A DNA stretch of 20,000 nucleotides. Source: Trachelipus rathkii (taxonomy: Eukaryota; Arthropoda; Malacostraca; Isopoda; Trachelipodidae). The stretch lies in contig JABUQX010028278.1 of assembly GCA_015478945.1 (NCBI GenBank), forward strand, positions 1 through 20,000, in the 5' to 3' direction. A program made the translations under genes and the position numbers. The stretch's first letter is position 1; each line of letters opens with the position of its first letter. The notes beneath the pieces were generated by a model that saw nothing but the letters and a program-made list of their open reading frames with translations, did no database searches and had not been told where the DNA came from. Below, piece by piece: positions 9,966 through 20,000 of this stretch.

Positions 9966-11600
9966 CTTTCTCATTATTTCAATAAATTCTTCACAAATTT
10001 TTAAAGATCGATAAGATGAATGATGTCAAATTCAGGTGGATGAATTAGAATAAGTAAAAAAATTTGAAAATATCTGGCAGTTTTCCTTTACTTGAATCTC
10101 TAGAAATAGCAAAAAACTGCGGCTATTATAACGATCAAAGCTATTTAACAGGTATAATTAATGACGAATGACCCTTGTAAGACTTTACCAAAAAATGGGC
10201 TTTCGTAATTAAGTAACATTGCTATAAGCGGTATGATGGTTAATTTGAGGCCCTGGAATCGTCGAGCCAATAGATGTACTCATGCTAATGTTTTATTCAT
10301 TCCAAAAACTATCAAGCCATCAGATATATGGGTTGGGGGTAGCATCATTTACTAAATGTTGCTGCATATAGAGAAAAGCTGTGCGATTTCTCCATATTTA
10401 TCATGATAATTTTAGGAAAGTCATTTTTTGTAGTAATGTTTGAAATTTAATGAAAGTTTATTTCAAAGAATGAACACTGTATCCAATTTTCTTTATAAAT
10501 TGGAAACAGAGTCAGTAGAATTTAAGTGTATGCAGTTTTCTGTTTGAGCACGAAGCACCTCAAATTAACCTAGTATCAAAAGGTGAGATCTTGATTCAGA
10601 GTATTGATGTTCGCAAAGAGTAAATTTTGAGATGGACTATAAATGGTGCTGATTTTAATAAAGGGAGATGATAGTTCACCAATCTAGGAGGAGAGAGTCT
10701 TATCTTTATTAACCTTAGCAGAAGAGGACACGTATTCCCAAATAAATAATTATTGGGGAAGCAGTGGAAGAAAGATATTCTTAGGAAGTGGATAGTGCTC
10801 ATAAACCTGTGTGTAAGTAACTCCAGCGTTTGGTTAAGATAACGTTGGAGAGATACCCTCAGTTTCAGTGAGGCGCCAAGTAAGTCATACAGATAAATTT
10901 GCAGCATTGCCAACAGCTCAACCCAATGGTAACGATATTGTAATAAGAAAGTTTTAAAAATGATGAATGAGCTTTATTTATGATAAAATTTAAAGCAGAG
11001 AGATACCCACCATTGGTGACAAAAAACAAGAATACAATGCTGTATTACCATTTTAGGATGGGGTAAATACCGTCAATCATCAAACAACCGCCGTTTCTTT
11101 CCATAAATTTCCTTATGATTTATGGCTTTATTGTAATTTCCACTTTGTTGGGCGAAACATTTTTTTCCTAGTCATTATCGTCCATTCTTAGCCTAAAATT
11201 GTGTAACAGATTACTCCAAAAGTAAAACTTTAATATATTTTTTTATTTTCTATAACTTCATCTTTTTTCAATGGCCGATATATTTTAGTTTGAAAAGGTG
11301 TCTGTTCTCTTACTGCCAGTTCAGGGATTTAAAAGTTTTAAAAGCCTCAAAATTGGAGCAGTTTCCTTCACCTTCTTAATTTCTTACAATAATCATTCCT
11401 ATTGATTTCAATGATCTCCAACATCACTGGTGTCCAACTAGTTCTGAAGGTATGCCTGGTGTCAACTTATATGGAAGTTCCTTATTTAAATCCTCGGGAG
11501 GTTATTGCGCTCCCTACTCATAAACCCTTGTTTCCTTGGGAATGAATGTAGCATATTTGATTCACTCCTGCTTTTAACAAACTTCACCTAATAAGGTAGT
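9966..11600. other. Unassigned DNA with one 105-codon frame, no recognised gene
   Basis: About 1.6 kb of moderately AT-rich sequence. The longest open frame is 10913-10596 on the minus strand, Leu-, Phe- and Tyr-rich, with no motif I recognise and no supporting start context or splice signals. It may be decayed transposon sequence. A short inverted pair (CCCAATGGT near 10922, ACCATTGG near 11013) is too small to define an element. Confidence 0.5.
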
Positions 11601-12628
11601 AAACTTTTTCAATCTAACGTATACAAAAATAGAAATACGACTACTATTAAAACTTAATATAGAAATGACTTATTTTAAGGAATTTTAGGAATAGGGAAGA
11701 CTCTTGTTTCAAGCTTGAAGTACTTAGCACCTGTGTCTATCTATTTTAATTTTGGCTATAAATCGTTCATCAGTACTTGAACATATTACTATACATTTAT
11801 GTCTATACGTCAAATAATAGGATTTATTTATTACTATCTTGATTACTAATTGTAAACTCCTATATCCACATAATCACAATAAAATACTAATTATTTATTT
11901 TCTATATATAAATAACATTAAATTTCCTTAATCCCTTTTATTACATATATTACATAATAGTATATACTACTTATAAATAGCCTATCATTATATACTATAT
12001 TATACCCTATATATTTATCTTGTACCAATTAATCCTAAAGTATATATACTATTTTGTATATAAAATTCTATATATGTATATAAATATTCTGTAAATAAAT
12101 TCTATATATTCTACATATACCAAATTTTATTCTATTCTTTTTATTAAACTTCTATATACTCTTTAAGCTTTTCATTAATAAATTTTCATCAATTCTCCTA
12201 TAATATATACAGCATTGCTATTTATTATATATATCTATTTATTACTATATTATACTCTAATGTAACTATACTACCTTAATATAACATTATATGTTACCTA
12301 TATATATATATGAATACAATCACTAACTGGAATCAACATTTTTGTATATGAAATCAATTTCTACTATTCACTTATCTATAATATCCCTAATACCCACGAT
12401 TATCTATAACTATTCTCTGTATATATACTGGCATATATATATATATTACTATAGTGAATAAATATTTATTGAATAATATAATTATAGAATCATCTTTTTT
12501 AATTCTTTGTTTTGAAAAAAGAATCAGCTTTGTCAAATTTCTGACATATGAGTCTACCAATATTAACTAATTATTTATATTATCAAGTCTTAAAAGCTTA
12601 TCTAAGTAATAAAACTTCAAATACATTA
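11601..12628. repeat. Low-complexity AT-rich block
   Basis: Roughly 1 kb of very AT-rich DNA, full of TATATA, TTTAT and ACTAT words but without a regular unit, becoming densest from 11870 to 12480. No coding frame or element terminus was seen. It ends at the left inverted repeat of the mariner-type element. Confidence 0.7.
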
Positions 12629-12630
12629 AC

Positions 12631-12661
12631 GGCGTGGTTAAATTTTAAAGGGCGACTGTTG
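12631..12661 (+). repeat. Left terminal inverted repeat of mariner-type element
   Basis: It starts GGCGTGGTTAAATTTTAAAG and continues into GGGCGACTGTT. The right end, read inward, starts GGGTGGTTAAATGTATTGGG, so the outer 12-13 bases are shared almost exactly and the rest is similar. This is the end downstream of the transposase. Confidence 0.8.
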
Positions 12662-12744
12662 ATTTTGAATAAAATAACCACAAGATATATATTAGGAATT
12701 TATTGTCATTTTTTTTATTCATGATAATTATGGGTATGGTTCAA

Positions 12745-13979
12745 TTTGTATGAAAAATATCCCCAAATGGCCGCGCGACTCGGCGGCACACCCTCCATCC
12801 GCATGGTTTCCAAAAATAATTTTCGATCGACCCCCCATTTGCTGAGCGCTATGGATGGTGAGACGGTTCTGATCGATGACCGCTTTGAGATTGTGAGCCC
12901 AAATTATTCATCCTTTAGCTCTTTGATTGTTGCTGGCTATCGACGTACAAGCGGCTGTCGTTCATATCAAGATGCCTCCCAGAAGAAGGAAACGTTCCAA
13001 CGTCTCGGAGAGATATACATGATCCTCATGGAGCGTTGGCGCAAATTGGACCATTCTAAGCAACCACGTGAGTTAAAACTACGTGCCATTGTATACTTTA
13101 TGTCGTGCAAAGAGCCAATTCGTTATTATCGTAGCTGTGTGCGCAAGTTTGGCACGCGTCCTGTTGACACCACATAAATCGTCCACATCTCTACTTCCAA
13201 TCGTGCATAAAAAGCTGGGTCGCAAATATATTCTCACGATAGGAAACCATTCCATTCAAGTAATTCTACACTGACCGGCCTCATTGGAAAAAATACGGAG
13301 CCGATGCATTGCCGTGTCCAAGCCATAATTTTCCACCATTACAGTTCACTCTTGTGGGTGCATTTGGTTCTTGCGCACAAGTACAATTCTGCTATTTCAT
13401 ATTTCGCCCAAATCGCGGCAATTCTGTTTATTTGAAGAATCCAGCTGAGGTGAAAATGTGCCTATCACCTCTTAGAGAAGATATTTCTCTTCGAAAATTG
13501 CTCATCCCGCTGTTGCCTCCCATTTCTTGTCCACATTCTGACTCATTTGGATGCAGCGAGTTCTATTGTATGGTCAAGAGGCTTTGGTTCTTGAGTCAAT
13601 TTGCACCTTGTTAGCGTTTAAATGCAAGTCTTTTTGCATAATGTTCGCATAATGTTCATCAACGACGAGCGTGAGAGGTGCAATTGCTGGGCACGACGAC
13701 GAGTTGAAGTGGATGCTCCTCAGGCACACTATCGCGAACAGCAGCAATTTTTTCTGCAGTACGAGCTGTAAGCGAGCTGCACTGGTTCTTTCAAATCTTC
13801 CTACAGCCGGTTTGCCTTCAATTTTTTCACGAATTTTTCCGATTGTACTGCACATTTGGGACGATTAAAATTGACCAAAAAATCAAGCGAAGGACACGAT
13901 ATCCATTTTGATTTGAACGCCCATTTTCATAATAAGCCTGAATTAACTTTAACACGTTGCTCCATTGTGTATCTTCCAT
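12745..13979 (-). pseudogene. Mariner-type transposase, frameshifted
   Basis: The transposase binds the terminal repeats and cuts and joins DNA with a DDE/D catalytic triad. Read on the minus strand with frame changes: MEDTQWSN / TMEQRV-like start, KLIQAYYENGRSNQN (helix-turn-helix region), KIREKIEGKPAVGRFER, STSTRRRAQQLHLSRSS and LMNIM (second DNA-binding part), KDLHLNANKVQ, AHFHLSW (first catalytic block, its SDE lost to mutation), MWCQQDACQTCAH (second Asp kept), a degraded CDLSPLD-type block, PATIKELKDE and a GGHL-like C-terminus near 12760. One base is missing between the first Met and the TMEQRV segment, and many more indels and stops follow. It is dead; the family identification is strong because the order of motifs is complete. 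Confidence 0.87.
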
Positions 13980-14058
13980 GGTTCAAATTGAGTAAGTCGA
14001 AAAATGTCAAATGAAATGCAGTAAAAAAATTGACGTTTAGCGGTGTGGTTCACATTAT

Positions 14059-14088
14059 CCGCAATTGGCCCAATACATTTAACCACCC
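14059..14088 (-). repeat. Right terminal inverted repeat of mariner-type element
   Basis: Reverse complement of the left end: on the minus strand it begins GGGTGGTTAAATG and continues to a GGGCCAATTGCGG stretch. It lies about 80 bp outside the transposase start and is followed by TA. Confidence 0.8.
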
Positions 14089-14190
14089 TATATAAACTCT
14101 TAATGGAAAACATTTGCTTCTCGCTTTTTCTAAAATGAATTATATTTTTGAATAATATTAATATAATATTAAATTTTAAAATCTATGGTA

Positions 14191-14674
14191 ATAGTTGAGT
14201 TTAGCTCAATCTGACGAATATCGATATTTTTTCCATACTCACATGTTTTTTCTTTTTTAAATACTCTCCTAACTTTCGATATCCCTGCACACTGTAAGAG
14301 GAAATAAAAACACTGCTATTTTTCTTATTCTCTGATATCACAATACCAATATATTCCTGATATATAAATATATTCCCTCTACCGAATTTTTTTTAGTTTA
14401 AATTCGGTTTAGGACTCATTAAGCTTAGGTTATGATAAGTTTTGTTAAGTATACACAGAAAATCTGTCTACTTAACAAAAGTTATCATAACCTTACTAAT
14501 TTTTTGAACTTAAAAAAATTTATGAAAACACCGAATCCTTATAAATATATCGTAATTGTGTCAATATTTTTTTAACATCATGTGGCAACGTCGCTTCATT
14601 CCCATATCAAAACATCGATTACTTCTAAAAAAAAAAATATATCGATTTTTCTAGATTGAGCTAAACTTACCTAT
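14191..14674. mobile_element. Fold-back MITE-like element with long inverted arms
   Basis: A non-coding element of about 484 bp whose two halves are inverted copies of each other. The outer ends read ATAGTTGAGTTTAGCTCAAT on the left and, inverted, ATAGGTAAGTTTAGCTCAAT on the right, each flanked by TA (14189-14190 and 14675-14676). The centre pairs GGTTATGATAAGTTTTGTTA (about 14432-14451) with its near-complement (about 14473-14492) around a loop near 14455-14470. The TA flank fits a Tc1/mariner-type MITE. It lies only 100 bp from the mariner-type element but has different ends, so it is not a deletion derivative of that one. Confidence 0.8.
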
Positions 14675-14676
14675 TA

Positions 14677-15290
14677 CTCATCTTATAAATTAAGTGTCAT
14701 ATAGTGAGAAAAGTAAATACCAGAACGGAAGTTATAATATATTTTTCAGCTTTCTGGGAATTCAAAGCTTCGAAGTTTTGCTTCTTTACTTCATTCGCCC
14801 TTTTAATATTTCGGTTATCTAACGAACTTGAACCAAAATATAAATTAACAGACCAGATAAAATAAAACATAGGCCTTCCACTTTTCATATTTATTCTTTA
14901 TTTCTCTGAAATAACTGAAAAATTTATATGTATATATATATATATATATATACACAGAGCATTTAACTATACTTATATTTAAATAATAATATTTATAAAT
15001 TATTACTATTATTTATACTAAATATTAAATGATTAACTACTATTAATTATTATCTAATTTATTATAACACTCAATTGTACAGTATATTTAAAATAATATA
15101 AATGTGTTAAAAGTCCCTATAAAAAAGAATATAGAATAAATAATACAATATTACTTACTACTTTTTTTATAATAAATTGATATAATAATTTATAAACAAT
15201 TAATTATTTATATTATAGCTTTTAATAGGTACCTCATTAATGACCTAAGGATATCTTAAGTAAAATAGTGTAGAGTAAGAGAGAAATATT
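14677..15290. other. AT-rich DNA with short TA tract, no gene
   Basis: Very AT-rich, with a pure TA run at about 14928-14952 and many TTATTA/AATAAT words. The 63-codon frame at 14888-14697 has no recognisable similarity. No element ends were found. Confidence 0.6.
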
Positions 15291-15570
15291 TAAATAAACG
15301 GCGCATAGCAATAGGGGATTTGTCCAAGAGGCATCGGTTGGCCTTTGCGTGCTGTCTTCGATTTTTTGACATCAAACGGCATTAAATTTTTCCCGCCGTG
15401 TTTTACAATATCTGTTTTATACACTATACTGTGCAAATCACTCAACGACTTTCTATAGCGGACTTAGTCATTTAATAGACAAGCACCGGCTCATTTTCAA
15501 GAGATAATATAGCGAAATATAGATGTTCCTCATCGTACAGGAATACGAACACCAGCAAATCAGATATAGT
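15291..15570. other. Less AT-rich island, unidentified
   Basis: About 280 bp with clearly more G and C than either flank (for example CCCGCCGTG near 15393 and GCACCGGCTC near 15483). No open frame of useful length, inverted ends or RNA fold was recognised. It may be a fragment of a decayed mobile element. Confidence 0.35.
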
Positions 15571-16314
15571 ATTATCCTTACATAAATTATTGAAAACAGA
15601 AAAAGTTAATTATAAGTTTTACCACTATTATATTAATTTGTTATTCATGAGCCTCTATATATTATTGTTGTATGTATTATATGTAAGTATTCTCTAATTT
15701 ACTCTCATATAATATATTATTATTATTTAAATATTATTTTATCTATTATTATTATTATTATTATTACTATAATAATAATACATTATTTATCATTATATCA
15801 TCATAATTTTAGTTTATTTATTAATATATATTTATTATTTTATTATTATTATATTATTATTAGTGTATTATGTTATATATTAGTTATTTATTTATTAATA
15901 TTTATTACTCTCATTATGTAAATTAATTATTATTTTATGGATTATTATTGATTATTTATTATTTTGCTTATGTGATAATTTTAGTTATATTATTTTTGTT
16001 CAAACAGCAACAACAAAACCAACAACAACAACTAATGACAATGTAATTAAATACACATGTACATGCTGTAAATGTGCATGCATTTTGATTATTTAATATT
16101 ACAAAAACTCAAACAAAAACATCATATACCACAAAAGAACAATAATAAAACGCTTCACATGATAAGAACCACCAATGTACGTAATAGGTTGCATTTAACA
16201 CGTGATAAACTGTATAAAAGCAAATATAGTGTGGGCTATTATAAGGACTAAAAAACAAACTGTTTAATTACTACAAAGTCAATAATTAAACATAAATTGT
16301 TAATTTAAGATAGT
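15571..16314. repeat. AT-rich block with (TTA)n tract and short (CAA)n run
   Basis: Dense AT-rich sequence with a TTA/ATT trinucleotide run at about 15746-15780 and a looser continuation to 15990. A short CAA-rich run follows at about 16003-16030. No coding sequence is visible. It borders the 57-bp satellite array. Confidence 0.75.
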
Positions 16315-18690
16315 TCGTCAGAGAGTTTTGTTTAGACCCTATTGGCTATTCCACAATAATTATTACTGGAAAACTCTAACAAGACAAGTTATTGGAGGTG
16401 AGCAGAAGACATCCCAATAAGAGAATCTAGGAAGCTCTAAACACAGAGTGTTGTAGTTAAGAAAAGAAGCAGACAGACTTCAATAGAGAATACTGAACTC
16501 AACAAGGGAGTTTTGTAGAGGAGCAGAGGATGTTCCAATAGAGAATTCTAGAAACTCTACAAGAAGTTAGTTAGAGAAGTAAAAGAGCTCCAATATGGAA
16601 TTCTATCAAACTATCAGAGAGTTAGCATTGGAACCACGAAAAACTTATTCTATATACGAGTTTCTCGAAACTCTTAAAATATTGACATTAGTCTAGAAGA
16701 AAGCAGAAAGCTCAATAGATGAACTCCTTTACTTACGGAAATACTCTACAAAAGTGTCTAGTCTAGTTAGATATGCCAAGATCGAGTTTCTAATAAAGAC
16801 TTTCGCATAGAAACACCATCTGGTTCGGATTCCAACAATCTCAAGAGAGTTAGTTAGAGGAACAGAAAAGCTTCAATAGAGAATTCTAGGAGACTCTACA
16901 AGAGAGTCAGTTAGGGAAGCCGAAGAGCTCCAATAGAGAATACTAGGAAACTCTACAAATGACTTCCCATTAGAAGCAAAACTGGGAGAAGAGAGATTTT
17001 TAGAGAAAATATCCAAATACGAGTATAAGAAATGAATTTTAAAGGACATATAAGATTCAAGCTCTCTCTATCAGAATATACTAGGAAGGATAAGGGGAGA
17101 AATCAAGGTTAGAGTTATAGAGTATTTAGAAAAAAGAGCTATAATAGAGAATACCAAGAACTCTACAGAAGAATCCTTAGGGAAGCAGAAGTGCTCGAAG
17201 TGCGATACTAGAAAAACTCTTCAAGAGAGGTTAGTAGACGGAGCAGAAAACTCAATGAGAATCTTCGCGAGATCTCTAAAAAGAGAACTTAGTAAGAGAA
17301 GCAGAATGAGCCCCAATAGAGAATACTAGGAAACTCTACAAGAGAGTTCAGAGGAGGCAGAAATTCCAATAAGAATTCAGGAAACTTCACAGAGAATTAG
17401 CTTTTCCGAATTGAAGCAGCAGACGCTCTCATATGAGAATTAGGAAACCTCTACAGAGAGTTAGAGAGCAGAAGAGCTCCAAGAGAATTCTAGGATATTC
17501 ATAAAAGAGGATTGGAATAACAAAAGAGCTCCAATAGTAGAATACGAAGAAACTCCAACAATCGTAGTTAATTGAGAACAGACAGCATTGTCTCCAATTC
17601 GAGACATACACTATGGAACCCTTACAAGAGAGCTAGTTTAGAGAAGCAGAAGAGCTCAAATACAGAAACTTTAAAAAAAAAACTCTAAACATATTTACAT
17701 AAAGAGGAGCAGAAGAGCTTCAATAGAAAATTCTAGGAAACTCTACAAGATAGTTAGTTAGATAAGCAGAAGAGCTCTAACAGAGATTGTTAGGAAACTA
17801 TACAAGAGAGTTAGAGGAGTAGAAGAGCTTCAATAGAAAATAATAGGAAACTCTACAAGATAGTTAGTTAGAGAAGCAGAAGAGCTCCAATAGAGAATAT
17901 TAGTAAACTCTATAAGAGCGTTAGTTAGAGAATCAGAAGAGCTCCAATAGAGAATACTAGGAAACTCTAGAAAAGATTTAGAGGAGCAGAAAAACTACAA
18001 CAGAAAATTCTGGGAAATTCTACAAGAAAATTAGTTAGATAAGCAAAAGAGCTCCAATAGAGAAAACTAGGAAACTCTACATGAGTGTTAGTTAGTAAAG
18101 CAGAAGAGTTCCAATAGCGAATTCTAGAAAACTCTTCAAGAGAGTTAGTTAGATAAGTAGAATAGCTCCAACAGAGAATTCCAAGAAACTCTACAAGAGA
18201 GTTAGTGAGAGAAGCAGAAGAGCTCCAATAGAGAATTCGAGGAAACTCTAAAAGGGAGTTAGTTAGAGAAGCAGAAGAGCTCCTATATAGAATACTAGGA
18301 ACTCTAGCAGGAGAGTTAGCTAGAGAAGCAGAAGAGCTCAATAGAGAATATAGAAAACTCTACGAGGGTGTTAGTTAGAGAAGCAGAAGAGCTCAATAGA
18401 GAATACTAGGCAAGAACTATAACAGAGCAGTATACGATTAGTATGAACAGATAGAGCCTACTAGAGATTTTCATTCAGGAAAACTCTAACACCAGAAGAG
18501 TAAGAGGAAGCAGAAAGGTCCAATATAGAATACTAGATAACCTTTCTAAACGATGAGGAGATATAGTTAGCAACGCAAGCAAAATTAGCAACCAATAAAG
18601 GTAAATCTAAAGCAACGTTCAATAGAGAGTTAGTTTCAGCATCAGAAAAGAGCTTCAATAGAGATTTACTAAGGAAGTCACCATTACTAT
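16315..18690 (+). repeat. 57-bp tandem satellite array, about 40 units
   Basis: About 2.4 kb of a unit built around GTTAGTTAGAGAAGCAGAAG, AGCTCCAATAGAGAATACTA and GGAAACTCTACAAGAGA. The AGAGCTCC landmark recurs at exactly 57-bp steps at 17881, 17938 and then at 18048, 18105, 18162, 18219 and 18276. Units are well preserved from about 17700 to 18420 and diverge toward both edges, especially 16990-17130. Each unit holds a small hairpin, AACTCT-ACAAG-AGAGTT. On the minus strand one frame is free of stops in the consensus (19 residues per unit), giving a 124-codon open stretch at 18341-17967. I treat it as a satellite and not a gene. Confidence 0.93.
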
Positions 18691-19020
18691 TTTGGAACGA
18701 AAACTTCCAAGATGGGTTGGTGTCTCTGAGGAGCCTTCATAATTTCTTCACGACACCATCCCAGTTGCTTGATATTTAATAAGTGAGCCGTTTGCCCCTT
18801 TACTCGGAGTAATGGCCTCACCACATCTGAGAAGGTTAACTCACACCTCTCTCTTAAAAAGGTGTTTGCATAGGGTTTTTTTTCTTGATCATTATGTGAC
18901 TCCTCCTGCTCTCGCTAACTTCATTCCATTCTACTTTCTCAAGGCATCTCAAATCTCGTTGGAGATCACTCTACTTTTTATTCGCTATCGCCTATGCAAC
19001 TAACACTGCAATTACTGAGT
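18691..19020. other. Unassigned segment after the satellite
   Basis: About 330 bp of single-copy-looking sequence with balanced composition. A 63-codon frame at 18812-19003 on the plus strand has no motif I recognise. It may belong to a decayed element or be plain intergenic DNA. Confidence 0.4.
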
Positions 19021-19023
19021 ACT

Positions 19024-19034
19024 ATCTCTCTCTC

Positions 19035-19073
<39 letters not shown>

Positions 19074-19105
19074 CTCTCTCCTCTCAATCTCTCTCTCTCG
19101 TCTTT
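19024..19105 (+). repeat. (CT)n-rich microsatellite
   Basis: CT runs with CCT and ACTT interruptions, purest at about 19038-19068. Low-complexity DNA only. Confidence 0.9.
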
Positions 19106-19283
19106 CTTAATCTCCTTTCTGGCTCACATCACACTTAATAGCCATCCCTTACTTCTCTCTCTCAACTTCTCTCATCTCTCATTTCTATCGTCATATACTA
19201 TTTTATATTATTTTTAATATCATATCTTAATTACATTATGTGAATAACTTATATTTTGTTACAATTTGTTCTTGGCGCCATTT

Positions 19284-19317
19284 GCTCTCTCTCTTCTCTC
19301 TATCCTCTTTCATCTCT

Positions 19318-19353
<36 letters not shown>

Positions 19354-19399
19354 GTCTCTCTCTCTTCTCTCTCTCTTCTCTATCTCTCTTCTCTCTCCT
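19284..19399 (+). repeat. Second (CT)n-rich microsatellite
   Basis: Interrupted CT/TCT repeats, purest at about 19321-19348. The Ser/Leu-rich frame at 19256-19441 runs through it and is an artefact of composition. Confidence 0.9.
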
Positions 19400-19500
19400 A
19401 GATTTAACCGCTATGCTCATCTTCATGTAATCCACTGGTAAGTCCTAGAAAACACTTATCTATATATTCTCTCAGACTTTCATTTAAGACACTTTCAACG

Positions 19501-19514
19501 CCGTGTTAACACGG
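19501..19514. repeat. 14-bp perfect palindrome
   Basis: CCGTGTTAACACGG is its own reverse complement. It is followed by a C-run, T-run and A/T-rich near-repeat of TTTTTGGGGAAAAAATT at about 19533-19582. It could be a decayed element end, but nothing else supports that. Confidence 0.4.
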
Positions 19515-19639
19515 GCATGTCAGCCCCCTTTTTTTAAAAATTTTTGGGAAAAAATTCTTAAACTTTTTGGGGAAAAAATTTTCCTTTCGTACCTCCCAAC
19601 TCTAATGGAATTATCCATGCCTCTCCACCTTTAAAAAAT

Positions 19640-19711
19640 GAAGCAAATATATTATATATATATTATATACTCTGAATTTTAAACTTATAAAATTATAATA
19701 TTATACCGGCC

Positions 19712-19743
<32 letters not shown>

Positions 19744-19782
19744 TACCTATATACGCATCTACTTTAAAATATATATACTATA

Positions 19783-19819
<37 letters not shown>

Positions 19820-19901
19820 ACAAATTTATATATATAAAAAATCATAATATATATATATAAAACATATATATATATATATATTATATAATATATATCCATA
19901 A

Positions 19902-19948
<47 letters not shown>

Positions 19949-19965
19949 ATATTTATAAATATAAA
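19640..19965. repeat. Long (TA)n microsatellite cluster
   Basis: Several TA runs separated by short AT-rich spacers, the longest at about 19905-19945. The window ends just after, with the start of a GA run at 19992-20000. Confidence 0.93.
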
Positions 19966-20000
19966 ATGTAAATATATTTCTGTTAAGTGTTAAGAGAGAG

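Larger units (their letters stand above)
12631..14088 (-). mobile_element. Mariner-superfamily transposon with inverted termini
   Basis: A near-complete cut-and-paste DNA transposon of about 1.46 kb, less AT-rich than its flanks. It has similar inverted ends (see 12631-12661 and 14059-14088) and a single decayed transposase gene on the minus strand filling most of the interior. A TA dinucleotide abuts the right end (14089-14090), as expected for Tc1/mariner insertion; on the left the TA is blurred by mutation (ATTAAC just before the terminus). Length and layout fit the family's usual 1.3-1.5 kb. Confidence 0.85.

Noticed and set aside
12746..13177. 143-codon plus-strand open frame as a gene, possibly viral
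   Set aside because: It is antisense to the C-terminal half of the mariner-type transposase, whose motifs read on the minus strand in the correct order between inverted termini.
13309..13614. 101-codon plus-strand open frame
   Set aside because: It also overlaps the minus-strand transposase region (AHFHL and KDLHL segments) and is its antisense shadow.
16818..16835. tRNA B-box-like GGTTCGGATTCC
   Set aside because: No A box, acceptor stem or cloverleaf around it, and it lies inside a diverged satellite unit.
16315..18690. CRISPR-like array
   Set aside because: The whole 57-bp unit is repeated with no unique spacers, and the genome is eukaryotic.
19256..19441. Ser/Leu-rich small secreted-like protein
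   Set aside because: It is a translated CT repeat with no conserved features.

Overview
This is a gene-poor, AT-rich eukaryotic window that looks like intergenic arthropod DNA. The very dense dinucleotide repeats (TA, GA/CT, CA), the decayed Jockey/I-like LINE copies and a mariner-type element together suggest a decapod crustacean, possibly a penaeid shrimp. That assignment is inference from repeat style; no host gene is present to confirm it. I find no intact host protein-coding gene, no rRNA or tRNA and no CRISPR. Every protein similarity I recognise belongs to a broken transposable element, and most of the longer open frames are low-complexity or antisense artefacts.

Layout, left to right. 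1-2440 is AT-rich unique-looking DNA with one TA tract. 2441-3119 holds dispersed short repeats, an A-rich run and a GGAGCC hexamer repeat ending in a hAT-like terminus. 3236-4460 is a 1.2-kb stretch with very little G on the + strand. 4741-5365 is a purine-rich block around a 115-bp GA tract. 5345-7654 is a decayed LINE on the minus strand (endonuclease then reverse transcriptase). 7769-7924 is a TA tract. 8174-about 9965 is a second copy of a related LINE on the plus strand, broken by CT, CA and 16-bp tandem repeats. 9966-12600 is unassigned and increasingly AT-rich.

12631-14088 is a mariner-superfamily transposon with terminal inverted repeats and a frameshifted transposase on the minus strand. 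14191-14674 is a fold-back, TA-flanked MITE-like element. 14677-16310 is AT-rich with one less AT-rich island. 16315-18690 is a 57-bp tandem satellite of roughly 40 units. 18691-20000 is CT- and TA-rich flank.

The parts do not act as a pathway; the window records successive insertion and decay. Its best feature is the link between the two repeat classes. The 16-bp minisatellite appears to have grown out of a short piece of LINE coding sequence, and the CA, CT and GA tracts sit inside or at the broken ends of recognisable LINE reading frame. I did not find a convincing new biological system.
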